Assembly (NCBI GenBank): GCA_003220685.1
Contig: QHTE01000053.1
Span: 43,200 to 107,199 of the forward strand
Source of the DNA: Candidatus Rokuibacteriota bacterium
GTDB taxonomy: Bacteria > Methylomirabilota > Methylomirabilia > Rokubacteriales > CSP1-6
DNA length: 64,000 nucleotides
Reading direction: 5' to 3'
Positions 23,359-31,200 of the stretch are shown here, piece by piece. Position 1 is the stretch's first letter. Each line of letters opens with the position of its first letter. A program made the translations under genes and the position numbers. The notes beneath the pieces are model-generated. The model made no database searches, was not told the DNA's origin, and saw only the letters and a list, made by a program, of their open reading frames with translations.

Positions 23359-23928
23359 ATGACGATGCGATGGATGGGGGCGGCGGCCGCGGCGGTGATG
23401 CTGGTGCTGGGACCTGGGAACTCTCGCGCGGCGCCTGCGGCGTCGCCGGCGGCGTACACGATCGGGCCCGAGGACATCCTCGACGTCACCGTGTGGAACA
23501 ACACGGGTCTCAGCCGCACGGTCCCGGTGCGCCCCGACGGCAAGATCTCGCTGCCGCTGCTCGACGACGTCCAGGCCGCCGGCCTCACCCCCAAGCAGCT
23601 CAAGGCCGATCTGACCAGGCGGCTGGCCCGGTACGTCGCCGCGCCCGAGGTGTCGGTGATCGTCAGGGAGATCCACAGCCGCAAGGTGGCGGTGGTCGGC
23701 GAGGTGAAGAAGCCCGGCCGCTACGACGTCGGAAGCCGCGCGTCCGTCCTCGATGCGATCGCGCTCGCGGGCGGGTTCAACGATTTTGCCCGTCGCTCGA
23801 AGATGGTGATCCTGCGCATGGAGGGCTCGACGGTGACGCGGATTCCGTGCAACTACGACACCGTCGTCTCGAAGGGCGAGCTGGAGACGTTCCTCCTGCA
23901 GCCCGGCGACACGCTGGTCGTGCCCTGA
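23359..23928 (+). CDS. Wza-like polysaccharide biosynthesis/export protein
   Basis: 189 residues. A signal peptide (about 1-24) is followed by a Poly_export domain (YTIGPEDILDVTVWNNTGLS, RPDGKISLPLLDDVQAAGLT) and an SLBB domain from about 110 (VAVVGEVKKPGRYDVGSRAS, LLQPGDTLVVP at the end). This is the short periplasmic form; the long alpha-helical outer-membrane barrel of Escherichia coli Wza is missing. No lipobox Cys is seen. It exports capsule or exopolysaccharide in partnership with a Wzz-type protein, here encoded 1 bp downstream. ATG 23359 has GGCGGAGGG upstream. No glycosyltransferase, Wzx or Wzy gene is nearby. Confidence 0.88.
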   Translation: MTMRWMGAAAAAVMLVLGPGNSRAAPAASPAAYTIGPEDILDVTVWNNTGLSRTVPVRPDGKISLPLLDDVQAAGLTPKQLKADLTRRLARYVAAPEVSVIVREIHSRKVAVVGEVKKPGRYDVGSRASVLDAIALAGGFNDFARRSKMVILRMEGSTVTRIPCNYDTVVSKGELETFLLQPGDTLVVP

Positions 23929-23929
23929 G

Positions 23930-24982
23930 ATGACCACGGCCCGGCGAGAGCACGGCGAGACGCTCGTGACCCGCACGGCGCCCAACGGCGATGTCGCCGA
24001 GCCCACGCGCGCGCTCGCGGTCTTGCAACGCCACGCGTGGCTGGCGGGGGCCGTCTTCCTCGTGGTCTTCGCTGGAGCAGGGACGATCGCGATGTCCTTG
24101 CCCGACATCTACCGCGCGACGGCGACGGTGCTGGTCGAGCATCCCGGAACCACCGAGGGCATCGGGAAATCGCTGATCGCCGGCGAGCTCGAGACACGGC
24201 TGCAGACGATCGGGCAAGAAGTGCTGAGTCAGGCCCGGCTCATGGCGCTCATGGCATCGTTCAATCTCTACCCCGAGCTCAGGGAGTGGGGCGCGCATGC
24301 GACCGCGGTCGAACGGCTGCGGCGCGACATTCAGGTGAAGCTCGTGAGGGCTGAGCTGGCGGGTCGACCGACCACTGTCGCCTTCGGCATCACGTTTCGC
24401 GCCCGGGATCCGGAGACCGTCGCGCGAGTCGCCAACGTCCTGGCCGCCTTCTACATCGAGGAAAATGCGAAGATGCTGGTGCGCCAGGCGAGCGCCGCTC
24501 GACTCACCCGACTCAACCAGGAACTGATGCAGATGCAGGAGGTCTATACTCCCCGGCACCCGGACGTCATCCGATTGAAGGCGGAGATCGGCGCGCTCGA
24601 GCGCTCGCCGAAGGCGACCGCCGCGGTCGGCGAGGAGTTCAGGATCCTGGATCCGGCCGTCACGGCGCAGAGCGCGGTCGCGCCGCGGCGACTTCTGTTC
24701 GTTGTGTTCGGCCTGGGCCTCGGCCTCGGAGTCGCGGCGGTCGCGGTGCTGGTCGCCGATCGGCTCGACGGATCGTTTCACACGGTCGAGGAGCTTCGGG
24801 CGTTCAGCCGGCTGCCGGTCCTGGTGACCATTCCGCACATCGGCGCCGCCGGCAGGAGTCGGCATCGGATCTGGCTGACGGCCTCGATCGCGATCGGCGT
24901 CGTGCTGGTGGTGCTCGCCTCGCACCACATCGCGAGCGGCAACGACCAGCTGGCCTCGCTCTTCTCGCGCGGCGCGCCCTGA
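23930..24982 (+). CDS. Wzz-family chain length determinant/exopolysaccharide co-polymerase
   Basis: 350 residues. A first transmembrane helix lies at about 38-58 (WLAGAVFLVVFAGAGTIAMS), with a Wzz motif directly after it (LPDIYRATATVLVEHPG). A helical periplasmic domain includes MQEVYTPRHPDVIRLKAEIG. A second transmembrane helix lies at about 255-276 and an extra one near the C-terminus (about 323-344). There is no fused tyrosine kinase domain. It sets chain length or drives polymer export together with the Wza-like protein, whose stop is 1 bp upstream. The C-terminal third helix is unusual for simple Wzz proteins. The 3' end is 7 bp from the convergent UbiD remnant. Confidence 0.85.
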   Translation: MTTARREHGETLVTRTAPNGDVAEPTRALAVLQRHAWLAGAVFLVVFAGAGTIAMSLPDIYRATATVLVEHPGTTEGIGKSLIAGELETRLQTIGQEVLSQARLMALMASFNLYPELREWGAHATAVERLRRDIQVKLVRAELAGRPTTVAFGITFRARDPETVARVANVLAAFYIEENAKMLVRQASAARLTRLNQELMQMQEVYTPRHPDVIRLKAEIGALERSPKATAAVGEEFRILDPAVTAQSAVAPRRLLFVVFGLGLGLGVAAVAVLVADRLDGSFHTVEELRAFSRLPVLVTIPHIGAAGRSRHRIWLTASIAIGVVLVVLASHHIASGNDQLASLFSRGAP

Positions 24983-24989
24983 GCGGTCG

Positions 24990-26481
24990 TCAGATCCCAC
25001 GCTCCGCCAGGAACTTGGCGTAGTCGCGCTGTCCGGCCTTCGCCTTCTGGATCTGCTCGGGCGAATAGAACTTGGCGAGATCCACGACCTCGACGTTGTA
25101 GCGGGCGCGCTCGAAGGCGTCCTTGTGGACGAACGGCCGCGTCGCGTCGATGCCCATCGCGCCCGAGAACCGGATGTTGCTCTGCGTCCACTGCCGATCG
25201 CCCGCCGAGCTGCGCTCCGCGGGCTGGAAGGTCTGGCCGAAGCCGCCCTCGCAGATCGTCAGGATGTCCTCCTTGGGGTTCACGCGGGTGGTGAGCGCCC
25301 ACAAGACGTCCTCGACGTTGTAGATGTCGACGTCCTCGTCGACGACGATGCCGAGACGCGCGCCCAGCGAGATCGAGAGCGCGGCCGTCAAGATGTTGCG
25401 GTGCAGGCCCTCGTCGCGGGCGCGGCGCTTCTTGACCTGGAAGATCACGCCGCCCCAGTCCGTCATGCCCATCGGGATGTGCGTGTCGACGCAAAGCCCG
25501 GGCACGATGCGCTCGGCGAGCTCGAGGAAGCACGCCTCGCGCACCACCCCGTCGATGAAGTGCTCGTCCATGCCGTGGACGATGAGCCGTCGCCTGGAAC
25601 CTGTACGTCCGGTACGACTTGCCCATGTACCCCGACCACTCCGGATGGAAGGGGTGCACGCCCTGCGCGTCGTCCTTCTCCGCGAGCGGGCTCTCCCACA
25701 CCTTCTGCGTCGTGTCGATGTAGCCCTCGACGACGTACTCCGCGTTCGCGATCGACCAGGCGTCCTGCGTGCGCGCCCGTACGAGCTCCACCGGGTAGCC
25801 CTGGAGCGCGCCGGCCACGCCGAGCTCGTCGCACCCGCGCGGCAGGATCACATAGGTGAATCCCGAGCCCGCCATCATCGTGCAGGTCGGCGGGATGCCG
25901 ATGTTGACGGTGACGGGGATGGGGCCCTGGCGGTACCAGTGCGTGGCGATCTGGTCCATGTGCGAGCCCGGCGAGATCTGGAAGCTCGAGTAGTCGGGCC
26001 CGCGGAAGTTCATGCGGTTGTAGCCGATGTGGGAACCGCCCCAGAAATGCTCGCCGCGCACGACGGTGGTGCCGGCCCCGAGCGTCCGGCCCGGATCGCT
26101 GTCCGAGTGCGAGATCATCGGCACCACGTCCCACACATCGATGTCCTTCGTCACGACCACTTCCTGGCAGGGCCCGTCCTTCACCTCGACCGGGGGCAGG
26201 GGAGCGCGGAGCGCCTCGACCACCTTGTGCTTGAGCTGGCGCGGATCGCCGACGTCGAGGAGTCGCGCGATGCGCTCGGCGCTGGCGAAGATGTTGTTGC
26301 AGATGCGCGCGTTCGGGTAGCCCTTCACCTTGTTGAAGAGCAGGGCGGCACCGCCGTCGAAGTGCTTCTGGATCGCCGCGACCTCGAGGTGCGGGTCGAC
26401 CTCGACGTCCGTCGGGACCAGCTCGCCGGCCGTCTCCAGGTATTCGAGGGTCGAGCGCAGGCTCGAGATGTCCTTCTTCAT
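24990..26481 (-). pseudogene. UbiD-family decarboxylase, frameshifted
   Basis: Two reading frames together make an almost complete UbiD-type prenyl-FMN decarboxylase. From ATG 26481 to about 25590 the frame encodes the N-terminal 297 residues (LRSTLEYLETAGELVPTDVE, VVPMISHSDSDPGRTLGAGT, TVNIGIPPTCTMMAGSGFTY). The next frame, about 25590-24990, encodes the C-terminal 200 (HGMDEHFIDGVVREACFLEL, ICEGGFGQTF). At the junction the text goes from TYRFQATA straight to LIVHGMDEHF, so about ten residues that normally sit there (the THRKDRP-like segment near the flavin) are missing and the frame slips. Either a true pseudogene or an assembly indel. ATGA overlap with the upstream phosphoesterase. Confidence 0.85.
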
Positions 26482-27017
26482 GGGGGCGATACTGCGCCGC
26501 GTACCTTGGCTCCGTCAAGGCCGCGCCGGAGCTCGACGATCTCGGCCCGGGCGCCGGAACGACGGAGGCTCAGACGCGCGACGGCGATCGGCAGGCTGAA
26601 GCGGCGCGGTCCGGCGCTCCCGGGGTTCAGCAGGAGGAGCCCCGATCGGTGCTCGACCCTCGGCTTGTGCGAGTGGCCCGAGATGACCACGTCGACGCCG
26701 AGCGCGGCGGGGTCGCCTCGGAGCGTCTTGAGGTCGTGAACGACGTGGAGACGAACGCCGGCGATCTCGGTCGTCACGGTTTCTGGAAGCGCGGCCGCCC
26801 AGCGGCCGCGGTCGTTGTTGCCGCGCACGGCCAGGACCGGCGCGATCGTGGCGAGCGCGTCGAGGAGCGCCGCCGAGCCGATATCCCCGGCGTGCACGAT
26901 CAGGTCGACGAACGCGAGCGCCGCGACCGCTTCTGGTCGCAGGAGCCCGTGCGTGTCGGCGATGACCCCGACGACGGTCGTTCCGCTCGCCCGGCGCCGC
27001 CGCGCGCTCCGCTCCAT
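26478..27017 (-). CDS. YfcE/MJ0936-type metallophosphoesterase
   Basis: 179 residues. The di-metal motifs are VVGVIADTHGLLRPEA (DxH), LIVHAGDIGSAALLDALA (GD), LAVRGNNDRG (GNND), LHVVHD and VVISGHSHKPRVEH (GHxH). This is the complete set of calcineurin-like metallophosphoesterases of the small YfcE class, which hydrolyse phosphodiesters in vitro. ATG 27017 is chosen over the longer frame because the family sequence starts a few residues after it; the binding site is weak. Its stop overlaps the start of the UbiD remnant (ATGA). It is divergent from the amidohydrolase across 102 bp. The physiological substrate is unknown. Confidence 0.88.
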   Translation of the reverse strand: MERSARRRRASGTTVVGVIADTHGLLRPEAVAALAFVDLIVHAGDIGSAALLDALATIAPVLAVRGNNDRGRWAAALPETVTTEIAGVRLHVVHDLKTLRGDPAALGVDVVISGHSHKPRVEHRSGLLLLNPGSAGPRRFSLPIAVARLSLRRSGARAEIVELRRGLDGAKVRGAVSPP

Positions 27018-27048
27018 GCCCGTCGAGTGTAGCCGCTCGAGTCTTCGC

Positions 27049-27077
27049 TTGCCCAGCGGTCGCTCCGGGACTAGCAT
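27049..27077 (+). promoter_or_regulatory. Candidate sigma-70-type promoter of the amidohydrolase gene
   Basis: TTGCCC at 27049-27054 and TAGCAT at 27072-27077 are separated by 17 bases. They lie 42 bases before ATG 27120, within the divergent gap to the phosphoesterase. Motif evidence only. Confidence 0.4.
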
Positions 27078-27119
27078 CGCTCAGCGTCGCAGGCTTCGGG
27101 GCAGCGACAGGAGGGCGAC

Positions 27120-28262
27120 ATGCACTACACGCGGATCTCGGCCGACTGCCACATCGACATGCCCTGGCTCCCGCCCGATCTCTTCACGTCGAACGCCTCC
27201 GCGGTGATGAAAGACCGCATGCCGTACGTCGTGGACGGACCCGACGGCCCGCAGTGGACTACGAAGAAGGGCGCGCCGTTCGGGCTCGTCGGCGGCATCG
27301 GCTCGACGGGCACGAAGTACGTGCCCGGACAGAACCAGCGCGTGGACGTGATGGCGGCGACCGGGCTTTACGACGACGGCAAGAAGGGGATCCGCCGCCC
27401 GGCCGATCCGCACCTACGCGTCAAGGACATGGATCGCGACGGCGTCCAGGCGGAAGTCCTCTTCGGCATCCTCGGGGCCGCGACGCGGCTGGGCGACCAC
27501 GAAGCGGCCGGTGAGATGTTCCGGATCTACAACGAGTGGCTCGTCGACTTCTGCAAGCACTATCCCGAGCGCCACATCGGCTTGGCGTGCCTGCCGTACG
27601 GTAACCTCGACGCGGCGGTCAAGGAGATCTACCGCGTGGCGCGGCTCGGCCTGCGCGGTCTCGAGCTGTCGTGCTCGTGGGACATGGAGCCCATGTGGCA
27701 TCCGATGTGGGAGCCGCTCTGGCAGGCCGTGAACGACGTGAACCTGCCGCTGCACTTCCACACGTTCCCGTCGCTGCCGCCGGGGGTCCGCGAGCGCCAG
27801 ACCGGTCAGACCCGCCGCGCCGCGTTCTTCACGAGCGTGGCCGGATTCCAGATGAACCTCGTCAACATCCTGGCCGCCGTGATCGGCGCGGCCGTCCTCG
27901 AGCGCTACCCGAACATCCGCATCTCGTTCGGCGAGAGCGGCATCGGCTGGATCCCCTACGCGCTCGACCGGATGGACTTCGAGTGGGACGACCGCTTCCG
28001 CGACCTCGGGCTCACGATGAAGCCGAGCGACTACTGGCGGCGGCAGTGCCGGGCGACCTTCCAGTTCGATCCGATCGGCACCAAGCTGATCGAGGACATG
28101 GGCGTCGAGACGCTCATGTGGGGGTCGGACTATCCGCACCCCGACGGCGTCTGGCCCCAGTCGTCGCGCTACATCCAGGAGCAGTTCGGTCATCTCCCGG
28201 CGGACGTCGTCCACAAGATCACCTGCGCGAACGCGGGCAAGTTCTACGGGCTGATGAGCTGA
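27120..28262 (+). CDS. Amidohydrolase family 2 (metal-dependent TIM-barrel) protein
   Basis: 380 residues. The N-terminus has ISADCHIDMPWLPPD (DxH metal pair), and the barrel continues with RIYNEWLVDFCKHYPERHIG and LHFHTFPSLPPG. FGESGIGWIPYALDRMDFEW and TLMWGSDYPHPDGVWPQS near the C-terminus contain the final catalytic Asp. This fold includes decarboxylases (ACMSD, gamma-resorcylate) and hydrolases; homologues in soil bacteria often act on aromatic or lactone intermediates. AGGAGGG lies 5-11 bases before ATG 27120. An HpaI remnant follows 7 bp later, suggesting an original operon with an aldolase. The reaction is not identified. Confidence 0.88.
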   Translation: MHYTRISADCHIDMPWLPPDLFTSNASAVMKDRMPYVVDGPDGPQWTTKKGAPFGLVGGIGSTGTKYVPGQNQRVDVMAATGLYDDGKKGIRRPADPHLRVKDMDRDGVQAEVLFGILGAATRLGDHEAAGEMFRIYNEWLVDFCKHYPERHIGLACLPYGNLDAAVKEIYRVARLGLRGLELSCSWDMEPMWHPMWEPLWQAVNDVNLPLHFHTFPSLPPGVRERQTGQTRRAAFFTSVAGFQMNLVNILAAVIGAAVLERYPNIRISFGESGIGWIPYALDRMDFEWDDRFRDLGLTMKPSDYWRRQCRATFQFDPIGTKLIEDMGVETLMWGSDYPHPDGVWPQSSRYIQEQFGHLPADVVHKITCANAGKFYGLMS

Positions 28263-28269
28263 CGCCGGA

Positions 28270-28513
28270 ATGAACGAGAACGCCTACCGCGTCCGCGCCG
28301 AGCGGGGCGAGATCCAGATCGGCACGTGGGTGACGATGATCCGCACGCCGGCGGTCCTCACCTTGCTCAAGGCCGCCGGCCTCGACTTCGCGCGGATCGC
28401 AGATGATCGCGCTGGGCGCGACCATCATCAACTACTCGTCCGACGCCGCGGTGCTGCGGGCGGGTTACGTCTCGACCGTCGACGAGATTCGCCGCGCGCT
28501 CCCCGCGCGCTAG
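28270..28513 (+). pseudogene. HpcH/HpaI aldolase with the middle removed
   Basis: The first 43 codons encode a normal HpaI N-terminus (EIQIGTWVTMIRTPAVLTLL, KAAGLDFARI). The text then jumps, with a change of frame near 28400, to a normal HpaI C-terminus ending in stop TAG 28511-28513 (IALGATIINYSSDAAVLRAG, STVDEIRRALPAR). About 170 residues of the barrel, including the metal-binding and catalytic residues, are absent. The remnant cannot be active. The start is 7 bp after the amidohydrolase stop, and the TAG overlaps the convergent GspE stop. Clean joining of the two ends points to one deletion event rather than gradual decay. Confidence 0.8.
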
Positions 28514-30567
28514 GCCGTCCCGAGCTGGAGCTGGCGCAGCGTCGAGTGGGGAAGCGCCCGGATGAGCTCCTCGAGGTTCGTCCGGCCCAGCGCGAGCTTC
28601 TCGGCCACGTCGTCCGCCATCGAGAGCGTCGTCTTCCGCGCGCTCTCGCGGACCTCTTCGAAGGGCGCCCCTTTGTTGATGAGCACGATGTCCGCGTCGT
28701 TCGGGGTCCACAGCTCCGAGAGCACCATGCGGCCGCGGTAGCCCGCGTAGTTGCACGCCGCGCAGCCGGCGCCCCGGAACCACTCGAAGTCCAGGCAGGA
28801 CGTCCCGAGGGTCTCCTCCAGGAGCTCTCGAGGCGGCGCGTACGGCTCCCGGCATTGCGTGCAGACCTCCCGCGCCAGCCGTTGCGACAGCACGCCCAGC
28901 AGTGAGGACGCGATCAGGTTGGCGTCCACCCCGAGGTCGAGGAGCCGCGGCACCGCGCTGATCGCGTCGTTCGTGTGCAAGGTGCTGAGCACCAGATGGC
29001 CGGTCTGCGCGGCCCGGAACGCGAGGTTCGCGGTCTCGCCGTCCCGGATCTCGCCGATCATGATGACGTCCGGATCGTGGCGGAGGAACGAGCGCAGGAA
29101 CGTGGCGAAGGTGTTTCCCAGGCGCTCGTCGACCTCGTGCTGGCGGAAGGTGTCGCAGACGTACTCGATCGGGTTCTCGGCGGTGAGGATCTTGATGCCG
29201 GGCTGGTAGACGCTCTTGAGGGCGCCGAAGAGCGAGGTGCTCTTGCCGGAGCCGGTCGGGCCGGTGACCAGCACGATCCCGGTGGACGACCGGAGGAGCT
29301 GACGCAGCCGCAAGGCGACGGGCGCGCGCAGGCCGATGCCTTCCACCGATTGCGGAAGGCCGCGGGGATCGAGGATCCGGATCACCGCGCTCTCGCCGTA
29401 GTACCCCGGGATGATCGAGACGCGGAAATCGACGGTGGCGGTCTGCCCGTCGCGCGCCAGGCGCGCGCGGAAGCTGCCGTCCTGGGGCCGGCGCCGCTCG
29501 GCGATGTCGAGCTTGCTCAGGATCTTGAGCCGCGACAGGAGCTTGCCCCGATTCTGTTTCATCAGCTCGTCGAGGTCGTCGAGGTCGAGCTCCCGCAGGA
29601 CGCCGTCGATGCGGAAGCGCGTCTGGATGCCGTGCTCCACCGCTTCGAGATGGATGTCGGAGGCGCCCGACTCGACGGCCAGCTTCAAGAGCCGGCGCAC
29701 CATGCTCGCGGTGCCTTCCGACGCGTGATGGACGTCGACGTACGTCAGCTTCTCCCCGGCGAGCCGGTCGATCTCTTCGAAGCTCAGGACGTGCGGCTCG
29801 CCGACGATGCTGGGGACCGGGTAGGGGACGGCGGTGATCGCGGGCTCGGCGGCGGCCGGCGTCACGACCGACGGGTACATCTGATCGAGGCCCCGACGGA
29901 TGCTGGCCGTCGTCGACGTGATCACCTCGATCTCCAGGCCGGTGCTCGTCTTGAGGTCGTCGATGACGGCGAGCCGCGTCGGATCGTCCATCGCGACGAC
30001 CAGGGTCTGGCCCACGCGCGCGATCGGCACGACGAGCCGCTTCCGGGCGAACCGCGGGTTGATGAGCCCTCTCAGGGACCGGTCGAGCACGATCGAGTCG
30101 AGATCGAAGAAGTTGATGTGGAGCTGCTGGCACAGGGCCCGCCGCATCTGTTCTTCGGTCACGAGCTTCAGCCGGACGACCACCTCGCCGAGCGTCTGCT
30201 TCGAGCGCCGCTGCTCGGTGAGCGCCATCTCCAGCTGGCTCGACGTGATCGCCTTGGACTTGACCAGCAGCTCGCCGAGCTTCGAGCGACGCCGGTGGCG
30301 GTCGAGGACCGATAGCAGCTGGCTCCGCGTGATCACCTTCTGGTTGACGAGGATGTGGCCGAGCAGCATGTACGTCTTCGACTGGCTCTGCAGTCGGAGC
30401 GCCTTCTGGATCTGCGCGTGGGTCGCGAGGCCTTCGCCGACGAGCAGGTCTCCGAGTCGCAGGACCGCCGCGTGACGGCGCGCCGCGCGGGTGTGGGTCG
30501 TGAGGCCGCCGCCGTCGAGCGCGACCAGACGGGGAGATTGGCTGGCGGGACGAGCGAGCGGGGTCAT
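28510..30567 (-). CDS. GspE/PilB-family secretion ATPase with four N-terminal repeats
   Basis: 685 residues. Four tandem units of about 32 residues occupy about 36-165, each built on an LGxxLV...ITxxQLxxAL pattern (LGDLLVGEGLATHAQIQKAL, LGHILVNQKVITRSQLLSVL, LGELLVKSKAITSSQLEMAL, LGEVVVRLKLVTEEQMRRAL). They resemble MshEN c-di-GMP-binding modules but come in double number. The ATPase core has Walker A GPTGSGKST (about 436), Walker B VIMIGEIRDGETA (about 497) and a zinc tetra-Cys (CTQC about 566, CAACNYAGYRG about 604). It powers a type II secretion or type IV pilus machine, but no pilin, GspF or GspD gene is in the window. A sigma-54-type promoter abuts ATG 30567. No clear ribosome binding site. 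Confidence 0.92.
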   Translation of the reverse strand: MTPLARPASQSPRLVALDGGGLTTHTRAARRHAAVLRLGDLLVGEGLATHAQIQKALRLQSQSKTYMLLGHILVNQKVITRSQLLSVLDRHRRRSKLGELLVKSKAITSSQLEMALTEQRRSKQTLGEVVVRLKLVTEEQMRRALCQQLHINFFDLDSIVLDRSLRGLINPRFARKRLVVPIARVGQTLVVAMDDPTRLAVIDDLKTSTGLEIEVITSTTASIRRGLDQMYPSVVTPAAAEPAITAVPYPVPSIVGEPHVLSFEEIDRLAGEKLTYVDVHHASEGTASMVRRLLKLAVESGASDIHLEAVEHGIQTRFRIDGVLRELDLDDLDELMKQNRGKLLSRLKILSKLDIAERRRPQDGSFRARLARDGQTATVDFRVSIIPGYYGESAVIRILDPRGLPQSVEGIGLRAPVALRLRQLLRSSTGIVLVTGPTGSGKSTSLFGALKSVYQPGIKILTAENPIEYVCDTFRQHEVDERLGNTFATFLRSFLRHDPDVIMIGEIRDGETANLAFRAAQTGHLVLSTLHTNDAISAVPRLLDLGVDANLIASSLLGVLSQRLAREVCTQCREPYAPPRELLEETLGTSCLDFEWFRGAGCAACNYAGYRGRMVLSELWTPNDADIVLINKGAPFEEVRESARKTTLSMADDVAEKLALGRTNLEELIRALPHSTLRQLQLGTA

Positions 30568-30582
30568 TGGGCTAGACAGGGG

Positions 30583-30598
30583 AGCAACACAAATGCCA
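30583..30598 (-). promoter_or_regulatory. Sigma-54-type (-24/-12) promoter of the GspE/PilB gene
   Basis: Read on the minus strand, TGGCATTTGTGTTGCT (30598-30583) matches the consensus TGGCAY-N5-TTGCW exactly, with GG and GC at the required 10-base spacing. The predicted transcript start is near 30572, only about 5 bases before ATG 30567. The mRNA would therefore be almost leaderless, in keeping with the absent ribosome binding site. Pilus and secretion genes are common sigma-54 targets. Confidence 0.6.
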
Positions 30599-30723
30599 TG
30601 AAGGATTGCGCGCCAAACGCTTGAAAAATCGGGCGCGGGCCTTCCGGAAGCATCGGCCGTCGGCGTGAACGCCCCGGTCGATCCGCGACCATCGAGCGGT
30701 TTCGCGCCGCTGCGCGGGGACCG

Positions 30724-31200
30724 CTACTTGTAGGCGGGATCCTTCAGTGTTTCCCGGAAAGCCTTGCGCAAGAGCAGGACGCGGTCCTTCGGCGTGCCGG
30801 GCGGAAGGGTCAGGGGACGCGCGAAGGCGGCGGGGTTCTGGATGCCGACCTTGATCAGCTGACGGGCCTCGTCGGTCTTCGCGAGGCTCAGCCCGAGCGG
30901 CACTGCCGCCAGATCCGGAAACGCTCGGGTGCTCGTCTGGAGCACGGCGACCACTTCGCCCGAATCCAACGCGGCGCGCCACGTCGACCGCATCGACTCC
31001 CACGACCAGCACGCGCCGGCCACCTCGCCGGACGACGCCGCCAGCCCGATCTCGGCGGTGCCCTTGTAGCCGGAGACGAGCTGGATCGGCAGCCCGAGGG
31101 GCATCTTCAAGATCCTGGCGTTGGCGTCAGCGCGGGCACCGCCGATGCCGGCGGCGATCAGGATCGCTGCGGTCGCGAGCGCGACAAGGCGCTTGCTCAT
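30724..31200 (-). CDS. Bug/TctC-type solute-binding protein, internally deleted and C-terminally short
   Basis: 158 residues. A normal signal peptide (MSKRLVALATAAILIAAGIG, ending ARA) is joined directly to the second half of a Bug/TctC receptor: MPLGLPIQLVSGYKGTAEIG, ASSGEVAGACWSWESMRSTW, PGTPKDRVLLLRKAFRETLK. The stop follows KDPAYK, where homologues have about 30-50 further residues. About 150-200 residues of the first lobe are missing, yet the frame is kept. It follows the DppF-like ATPase (4-bp overlap, AGGAGG before ATG 31200), taking the place of an importer's binding protein. A one-lobe receptor is unlikely to bind ligand normally. Confidence 0.75.
   Translation of the reverse strand: MSKRLVALATAAILIAAGIGGARADANARILKMPLGLPIQLVSGYKGTAEIGLAASSGEVAGACWSWESMRSTWRAALDSGEVVAVLQTSTRAFPDLAAVPLGLSLAKTDEARQLIKVGIQNPAAFARPLTLPPGTPKDRVLLLRKAFRETLKDPAYK

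Noticed and set aside
21184..24108. A 974-residue protein ending in a crotonase
   Set aside because: The upstream part is the LLM gene and its promoter read in another frame; ATG 21990 starts the conserved protein.
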